In this document: piece after piece, positions 58,864 to 64,000 of the stretch
Layout of the letters: every line of letters begins with the position of its first letter
Position numbering within the stretch: position 1 is the stretch's first letter
NCBI RefSeq assembly: GCF_017114865.1
Contig: NZ_JADEYH010000014.1
Location: 62,001 to 126,000, forward strand
Length of the DNA: 64,000 nt
DNA from: Streptomyces verrucosisporus
Lineage (GTDB): Bacteria; Actinomycetota; Actinomycetes; Streptomycetales; Streptomycetaceae
Reading direction: 5' to 3'
Notes under the pieces: model-generated
Seen by the model: the letters and a program-made list of their open reading frames with translations, nothing else
Database searches by the model: none
What the model was told of the DNA's origin: nothing
Position numbers and translations under genes: made by a program

Positions 58864-60135
58864 ATGACCGACCAGGACAGCATGGACACGACATTGCCGG
58901 CCGCCACCCGAACGCTGGCCACCGAGGCCGTGCACGCCGGACGCGAGGACCTCGCCGCCCTCGGCCTGCACGCCGCCCCCCTGGACCTGTCCACCACCTA
59001 CCCCTCCCACGACAGCCGGGCCGAGGCCGCCCGGCTGGACGAGTTCGCCGCCACCGGCGCCCAGTTGCAGGGCCCGCCGGTCTACGCCCGGCTCGACAAC
59101 CCGACCGTGGCCCGCTTCGAGACGGCCCTGGCCCGGCTGGAGGGCGCCGAGGCGGGAGTGGCCTTCGCCAGCGGCATGGCGGCCCTGACCGCCGTGCTCC
59201 TGGTGCGCGCCGCCCAGGGGCTGCGGCACGTCGTCGCGGTCCGGCCGCTGTACGGCTGCAGCGACCACCTGCTCGGCAGCGGACTGCTGGGCACCGAGGT
59301 GACCTGGACCGACCCGGCGGGCATCGCCGACGCCATACGCCCCGACACCGGCCTGGTGATGGTGGAGACACCGGCCAACCCCACTCTGGCCGAAATCGAC
59401 CTGAAGGCCGTGGCGCACTCCTGCGGTTCCGTGCCGCTGCTGGTCGACAACACCTTCGCCACCCCCGTGCTGCAGCGGCCGGTCGAGCACGGCGCCCGCA
59501 TCGTGCTGCACAGTGCCACCAAGTACCTGGGCGGCCACGGCGACGTCCTCGGCGGCGTCGTCGCCTGCGACGAGGAGACGGCCCGCGAGCTGCGCAAGGT
59601 GCGCTTCGCCACCGGCGGCGTGCTCCACCCGCTCGCCGGCTATCTGCTGCTGCGCGGCCTGTCCACGCTGCCGGTGCGGGTACGGGCGCAGTCGGCCACG
59701 GCCGCGGAACTGGCCCGGCGCCTGGCGGACGACCCGCGGATCGCCCGGGTGTACTACCCGAGGCTGGGCGGCGCCATGGTCTCCTTCGAGGTCAGGGGGG
59801 AGCCGCACGAGGTGATCGCGGGAGTGCGGCTGATCACCCCGGCGGTCAGCCTCGGCAGCGTGGACACCCTCATCCAGCATCCCGGGTCCATCAGCCACCG
59901 CATCGTCTGCGAGGACGACCGCCGCACCGGTGGGATCGGGGAGAAGCTGCTGCGCATGTCGGTCGGCCTGGAGGACGTCGAGGACCTGTGGAACGACCTC
60001 GACGCGGCGCTCGGCTCCGCCCGGGAAGCCGGGGGCGGGGCCGAGCGCCGCGCCGGGAGCGCCGGGGAGGACGCCGCGGGCGTCAGCGCGGTCCCGTCGG
60101 GGCGGCTGCCGGAACCGGGACGAGCCGGGCGGTGA
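58864..60135 (+). CDS. trans-sulfuration family PLP enzyme (gamma-lyase/synthase type)
   Basis: A 423-residue Cys/Met-metabolism PLP enzyme. SATKYLGGHGDVLGG holds the Schiff-base Lys, VYARLDNPTVARFE the usual phosphate-binding Tyr/Arg, and VETPANPTLAEIDL a substrate-loop. Methionine or cystathionine gamma-lyase is likely; motifs alone do not separate them. The last about 35 residues are an Ala/Gly-rich tail that overlaps the convergent gene by 53 nt. It is probably controlled by the divergent Lrp gene. Confidence 0.88.
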   Translation: MTDQDSMDTTLPAATRTLATEAVHAGREDLAALGLHAAPLDLSTTYPSHDSRAEAARLDEFAATGAQLQGPPVYARLDNPTVARFETALARLEGAEAGVAFASGMAALTAVLLVRAAQGLRHVVAVRPLYGCSDHLLGSGLLGTEVTWTDPAGIADAIRPDTGLVMVETPANPTLAEIDLKAVAHSCGSVPLLVDNTFATPVLQRPVEHGARIVLHSATKYLGGHGDVLGGVVACDEETARELRKVRFATGGVLHPLAGYLLLRGLSTLPVRVRAQSATAAELARRLADDPRIARVYYPRLGGAMVSFEVRGEPHEVIAGVRLITPAVSLGSVDTLIQHPGSISHRIVCEDDRRTGGIGEKLLRMSVGLEDVEDLWNDLDAALGSAREAGGGAERRAGSAGEDAAGVSAVPSGRLPEPGRAGR

Positions 60136-61561
60136 TCACCAGGGTGCCCTCCTCGACCTGGTAGTCCAGCGGCAGCCCCAGGCCGCGCATGGCCGCCACC
60201 ATGCCGGTGTTGTGCGACTGCGTCACGGCGTAGACGCTCTCGCACCGCGCCTCGGCGGCCATCGCCACCAGACGGCGCAGCAGTTCGGCGCCGATGCCGC
60301 GGCGCTGCCAGACGTCCTCGACGAGGAGGGCCACCTCCGTCTCGTCGCCGTCCCACATCAGATGGCCGAGCGCCACCAGCTTCCCCGACGCCGTCTCGGC
60401 CGCCAGGGTGCGGCCGAAACGCGGGCTGAGCAGGTGGTCCAGATAGCGGTCGGCGTCCTTGACCGGACCGTGGTAGCGCGCGGCCAGGGTGTGCTCCGAG
60501 CAGCGCCGGTGCATCGCGCGCGCGGCCTCCAGATCACAGGTGTCCGCCCGCCGCACGGTGATCTCGTTCCCCTCCGGGAGCGTGAGCGTCTCGCGGCGGC
60601 GCGGCATCCGGCCCGCCGGCCCGGCCCCGAGGCCGGGGGCGGAGGCGCCGGGGGCGCCGGCCGGACGGGGATCCGACTGGGCGTCCAGCCGGGCGTCCAG
60701 CTCGACCAGGGCGCGGGCCCGGGCGAACTCGGTCGGGGTGAAGGGCAGATGGGGCCGTTCCACGACGATCGTCCCGCCGCGCGGATCGCGCATCCGGATC
60801 ACCGTCTCCTCCAGCGCGCCGTCCTCGGGGACCTCGGCGGCGTGCGGCTCTCCGAGCGACTCCCCGCCCGGCTGCCCGCCCGCCGTCCGGCAGGGCACCG
60901 AGCGGATCGTGCAGCGGCCGAGCAACTGGCGCAGCGCGAGCGGGAGTTCGGAGCTGTCCAGCGCGGTGCGGGTGGCCAGGCCCAGCACCCGGGTGGGGGT
61001 GTCCACCAGATCGTGGGCGTCGGCCCGCTCCAGCCAGGTGTCCCGCCCGCCGGCCGCGGCCACCGCCCGGCCCAGCTCGGCGGCCTCCAGCACGCGGGGC
61101 GCCCGCAGCAGGAACTCGTCCACCGTGACCTCGCCCAGCGGATGGGTCTGGAGACCGATGACGTCCACCCGCAGCTCCGCCAGGACGGCGCACAGCGCGG
61201 CGAGCGAGCCGGGCTCCTCCCGCACGGTGGTGCGCAGCCGCCACAGCACCGGCGGCTCCTGCGCGGGGCCCGCGGCGGCCGGGCGGACGCCGGGATCGGG
61301 CGGCGGATGGTGGCGGCGCCGCGCCCACCAGGTGTGGATCCCGGCCGTGGCCAGCAGGGCGGCGGCCGACAGCACCAGCAGCACGGGGCCGTCGGGCCCG
61401 TGCGCCACCGTCTTGGCGATGCTGTCGGCCACGGTCACGGCCGTGAACAGCGCCGCCAGTTCGACCAGGTCGTGTCGCCAGTGGTGCGGGCCGCGGGCCT
61501 TGCGGCGGGCGGCGCGTCGAGCGGTGCGGCGGTCTGCGCGGTGTGCGGAGGATTCGGTCAT
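60083..61561 (-). CDS. two-helix membrane protein with ACT-like and GNAT domains
   Basis: A 492-residue fusion. Residues 1-30 are very basic, two hydrophobic helices follow (about 33-50, 57-80), then an ACT-like domain (VLWRLRTTVREEPGSLAALC, about 105-170), a poorly conserved linker, and a C-terminal GNAT acetyltransferase domain with acetyl-CoA loop EDVWQRRGIGAELLRRL (about 430-450). It may acetylate a substrate in response to an amino acid bound by the ACT domain, at the membrane. Function unknown. Confidence 0.75.
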   Translation of the reverse strand: MTESSAHRADRRTARRAARRKARGPHHWRHDLVELAALFTAVTVADSIAKTVAHGPDGPVLLVLSAAALLATAGIHTWWARRRHHPPPDPGVRPAAAGPAQEPPVLWRLRTTVREEPGSLAALCAVLAELRVDVIGLQTHPLGEVTVDEFLLRAPRVLEAAELGRAVAAAGGRDTWLERADAHDLVDTPTRVLGLATRTALDSSELPLALRQLLGRCTIRSVPCRTAGGQPGGESLGEPHAAEVPEDGALEETVIRMRDPRGGTIVVERPHLPFTPTEFARARALVELDARLDAQSDPRPAGAPGASAPGLGAGPAGRMPRRRETLTLPEGNEITVRRADTCDLEAARAMHRRCSEHTLAARYHGPVKDADRYLDHLLSPRFGRTLAAETASGKLVALGHLMWDGDETEVALLVEDVWQRRGIGAELLRRLVAMAAEARCESVYAVTQSHNTGMVAAMRGLGLPLDYQVEEGTLVITARLVPVPAAAPTGPR

Positions 61562-61676
61562 GCGGTCACTCTCACCGACCGGTGTTGCGTGATCACGAAC
61601 GGGTTGTGACCGATGGGTTAAGGGCCTTCTGGGAACCATGCCCTTTTTGCCGGACGCCCTCTCGCCGTGTGCCGCG

Positions 61677-62243
61677 TCATGCGCGAGGGTCGCCGCCCGC
61701 GCGGGAGAGCCGTCGCAGCACCGCCCCGCACCGCCGGGCGTACAGCCGCTGGAACAGCGGGACGAGCGGCCCGGCGGCCCGCGCCCACCACACCTCGGGG
61801 CGGCTGAAGGCCCGCACCTCCAGCCAGACGGCCCCGTCCTCGTCCAGCTCCACGACGAACGCCTCCTCGCCGCGCTCCGGATGCCCCGGCAGCGTCCCGT
61901 AGCCGAAGCCCGCCCGACGCTCGCCGTCCGCCGCCCACACCACCCGGCACGGCGCGTGGATCCGCAGCCGTCCGGCGCCCAGGCCCACCACCACGCGCAC
62001 CCCGGGCTCGGCGCGCGGGGAGCCGGTGGCCATCTCCACGCCCATGGCCCGGTGCATCCGCCAGGTCAGCACGGCCCGCCCGGCGGCCCGGAAGACCTCC
62101 CGGCCCGCACCGATGCGGGTGCGCACCCGCAGCAGACCGAAGCCCGGCGGGCGGCCCGGCACACCGTCCTCGCGGGTGGCGCCCGCCCCGGCGTACGTCA
62201 GGCCGGCCGCGGGATCGCCGGGGCGGTCGTCGTTCGCTTCCAT
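61677..62243 (-). CDS. DUF1990 family protein
   Basis: A 188-residue protein with the DUF1990 pattern: TRIGAGREVFRAAGRAVLTW, FGYGTLPGHPERGEEAFVVE, WLEVRAFSRPEVWWARAAGP. A lipocalin-like/SRPBCC-like fold is likely; no catalytic site is known. ATG 62243 lies inside a 14-bp inverted repeat, with no clear ribosome binding site. It lies 41 nt behind the PhoD gene on the same strand. Confidence 0.85.
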   Translation of the reverse strand: MEANDDRPGDPAAGLTYAGAGATREDGVPGRPPGFGLLRVRTRIGAGREVFRAAGRAVLTWRMHRAMGVEMATGSPRAEPGVRVVVGLGAGRLRIHAPCRVVWAADGERRAGFGYGTLPGHPERGEEAFVVELDEDGAVWLEVRAFSRPEVWWARAAGPLVPLFQRLYARRCGAVLRRLSRAGGDPRA

Positions 62244-62276
62244 GGGCGCAGCGTATTGCGCCGCGCCCATGGAAGC
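62236..62276. repeat. 14-bp inverted repeat over the DUF1990 start
   Basis: GCTTCCATGGGCGC at 62236-62249 pairs exactly with 62263-62276 (13-nt loop). It includes the DUF1990 start codon and lies just after the PhoD stop, so it could end PhoD transcription or mask the next start. Confidence 0.7.
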
Positions 62277-62284
62277 CCGGTCGT

Positions 62285-63874
62285 CTACTGCCCCACCAGG
62301 CCGGGGTGCAGCACCTTGGTGTACAGCACCGCGCCGCCCTCCTCGCGCAGCCGCACCGTCAGCTCGCCGCTGTCGCCGTCGATGTCCACCTGGCCGTAGA
62401 ACTGGTAACCCTCGCTCGGTGAGACGTTGCCGCGCTCCGGCGCCTTGACGAAGACCCGCTCGGGGCCGAACGTTCCGTCCAGCGCGCTCGCCGGGAAGGC
62501 CCCGGCGTTCAGCGGTCCGGTGACGAACTCCCAGAACGGGGCGAAGCCCTTGAACGCCGCCCGCGCCGGGTCGTAGTGCTGGGCCGAGGTGTGGTGCACG
62601 TCCGCGGTCAGCCACACCGTGCCGGTGATCCGCCGGTCGCGGACGAACCGCAGCAGCTCGGCGATCTGCAGCTCGCGCCCCAGCGGTGCGCCCGGGTCGC
62701 CCTGCGCCACCGCCTCGGCGTGTCCGCCGTCGGAGACGACCAGCCCCAGCGGCATGTCCGAGGCGATCACCTTCCACACCGCGCGCGAGCGCGCCAGCTC
62801 CCGCTTGAGCCAGGCCAACTGCTCCGCGCCCAGCACGCCCTGCGGGTCGGAGGCCTGAAGACCGGGGGAGTTGGCGTTCCGGTAGGTGCGCATGTCCAGC
62901 ACGAAGACGTCCAGCAGCGGGCCGTGGCGCACCACCCGGTAGATCCGCCCGTCGCGGTCGCGCCGCGGGGAGGAGAGGGGGAAGTACTCGCCGAACGCCT
63001 GCCGGGCCCGGGCGGCCAGCACGTCCACGCGCCGCTCGGTGTAGCGGGCGTCGGTGAGGATCTCGCCGGGGTACCAGTTGTTGACCACCTCGTGGTCGTC
63101 CCACTGCACGATCGAGGGCACCTGCGCGTTGAAGCGCCGCAGCGACTCGGCCAGGAGGTTGTAGCGGAAGTTGCCCCGGTACTCGCCGAGGGTCTCGGCG
63201 ACCTTCGACTTCTCCTCGGTGACCACGTTGCGCCAGGTGCCGCCGCCGGGCAGCGACACGGTCTCGGTCAGCGGTCCGTCGGCGTAGACGGTGTCGCCGC
63301 TGAAGAGGAAGAAGTCCGGGTCCAGCCGGGCCATCTCGTCGAAGACCGGATAGCCGCCGCGGTCGGGGTTGATGCCCCAGCCCTGCCCGGCGAGGTCACC
63401 CGACCACACGAAGCGCACCCCGCCCCGGCGCCGCGCCGGGGCGGTGCGGAAGGTGCCGTACACCGGCTCGCCGGTGCGCCGGGGGTCGTCGGGGTCGGCC
63501 AGCACCACCCGGTAGTGGATCTGCCGGCCCGGCGGCAGTCCGTGCAGCGCCGTCGTACCGGTGAAGTCCGTGTCCGGTCCGAGGAGGGGGCCGTACCGGC
63601 GGCGCGCGTTGCGGAAGGACTCCGTGGCGGAGGTCTCCACCAGCATCCGGGCCGGGCGGTCCGAGCGCACCCACACCAGACCGGACGTGGCCGTCACGTC
63701 CCCGGTCTGCACTCCCCAGCCGGCCCTCGGCCGTCCCGACAGCGCCAGCGCGGGCGCGGCGGCCGGCACCAGCGCGGCGGTGGGCAGGGACAGCGCCGCC
63801 GAGGCGGCCAGCGTGCCGCGCAGAACCGAGCGCCGGGCGGGCGCGGCGCGCTCCGGTGAGTCCTGGTGTGCCAT
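62285..63874 (-). CDS. phoD: PhoD-type alkaline phosphatase, Tat-exported
   Basis: A 529-residue protein with a Tat signal (ARRSVLRGTLAASAALS, twin Arg) and a PhoD domain. Metal-binding segments are VWSGDLAGQGWG, FFLFSGDTVYADG, VQWDDHEVVNNW and LTADVHHTSA. It should hydrolyse phosphomonoesters or diesters such as teichoic acids, using calcium and iron. AGGAGG precedes the ATG. No PHO-box-like repeats were recognised in the 126 nt to the window edge. Confidence 0.92.
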   Translation of the reverse strand: MAHQDSPERAAPARRSVLRGTLAASAALSLPTAALVPAAAPALALSGRPRAGWGVQTGDVTATSGLVWVRSDRPARMLVETSATESFRNARRRYGPLLGPDTDFTGTTALHGLPPGRQIHYRVVLADPDDPRRTGEPVYGTFRTAPARRRGGVRFVWSGDLAGQGWGINPDRGGYPVFDEMARLDPDFFLFSGDTVYADGPLTETVSLPGGGTWRNVVTEEKSKVAETLGEYRGNFRYNLLAESLRRFNAQVPSIVQWDDHEVVNNWYPGEILTDARYTERRVDVLAARARQAFGEYFPLSSPRRDRDGRIYRVVRHGPLLDVFVLDMRTYRNANSPGLQASDPQGVLGAEQLAWLKRELARSRAVWKVIASDMPLGLVVSDGGHAEAVAQGDPGAPLGRELQIAELLRFVRDRRITGTVWLTADVHHTSAQHYDPARAAFKGFAPFWEFVTGPLNAGAFPASALDGTFGPERVFVKAPERGNVSPSEGYQFYGQVDIDGDSGELTVRLREEGGAVLYTKVLHPGLVGQ

Positions 63875-64000
63875 GGGCGAACAACCTCCTGAGCATCGGG
63901 CGGAGCGGGTCGTACGGCCGGTCATGGTGGCCGCGCGAGGCGAACGCGGGGGAACCGCGCCGCCGCGTGCGGGCCTGTTCCGGGTGAACGCGGCGGTACC
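63875..64000. other. right edge, upstream of phoD
   Basis: Non-coding in either direction as far as can be judged. It holds the ribosome binding site of phoD (AGGAGG at about 63887-63892, minus strand). No further feature is seen. Confidence 0.4.

Overview
The window comes from a GC-rich actinomycete, almost certainly Streptomyces or a close relative. Third codon positions are nearly all G or C, GTG and TTG starts are common, genes often overlap by ATGA/GTGA, and several families typical of these bacteria are present: a Wbl regulator, a 'conservon' operon (CvnABCD plus cytochromes P450), a SpoIIE-type phosphatase, DUF742 and DUF3037. I found no rRNA, tRNA, CRISPR array, insertion sequence or prophage. 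It reads as chromosomal sequence.

Layout. 1-10 kb: HipA-like kinase with DUF3037 partner, two short-chain dehydrogenases, a peptide-binding lipoprotein, uracil-DNA glycosylase, a DUF3224/WYL-regulator divergent pair, a TPR protein, a small lipoprotein and a Gfo/Idh/MocA oxidoreductase. 10-16 kb: apolipoprotein N-acyltransferase facing away from a universal-stress-protein / beta-phosphoglucomutase-like / GH65 glycoside phosphorylase operon. 16-30 kb: DUF3040 protein, SpoIIE phosphatase, CapA-like protein, undecaprenyl-diphosphatase, TVP38 membrane protein, methyltransferase-like protein, MFS transporter, gamma-carbonic anhydrase, acyltransferase, several small conserved genes, a Wbl regulator with an apparent leader ORF, a medium-chain reductase, and CoA-binding and IMPACT-family proteins.

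30.7-45.4 kb holds a compact polysaccharide locus: an initiating undecaprenyl-phosphate glycosyl-1-phosphate transferase, GDP-fucose synthesis (gmd, fcl), a WcaF-like acetyltransferase, two glycosyltransferases, a Wzy-like polymerase, a Wzz/BY-kinase-like protein whose ATP-binding motifs are degenerate, a Wzx-like flippase, a secreted beta-propeller-like protein, a cytidylyltransferase-like enzyme and a CDP-alcohol phosphotransferase. All five in-frame TTA codons that I could find in the window lie in four genes of this locus. This suggests that the tRNA bldA (developmental control) gates synthesis of the polymer.

45.5-64 kb: sbcDC, a short-chain dehydrogenase, a conservon operon ending in two P450s (one lacking the ExxR arginine, as in CYP157), a DUF885 peptidase-like protein, an Lrp regulator divergent from a trans-sulfuration-type PLP enzyme, a membrane-ACT-GNAT fusion, a DUF1990 protein and a Tat-exported PhoD-type phosphatase.

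Several long perfect inverted repeats were found by eye. Some are convincing terminators between convergent genes. Others lie between divergent genes or over start codons, where a regulatory role is more likely. A group of genes carries a -10-like hexamer 6-7 nt before the start codon, suggesting leaderless transcripts.
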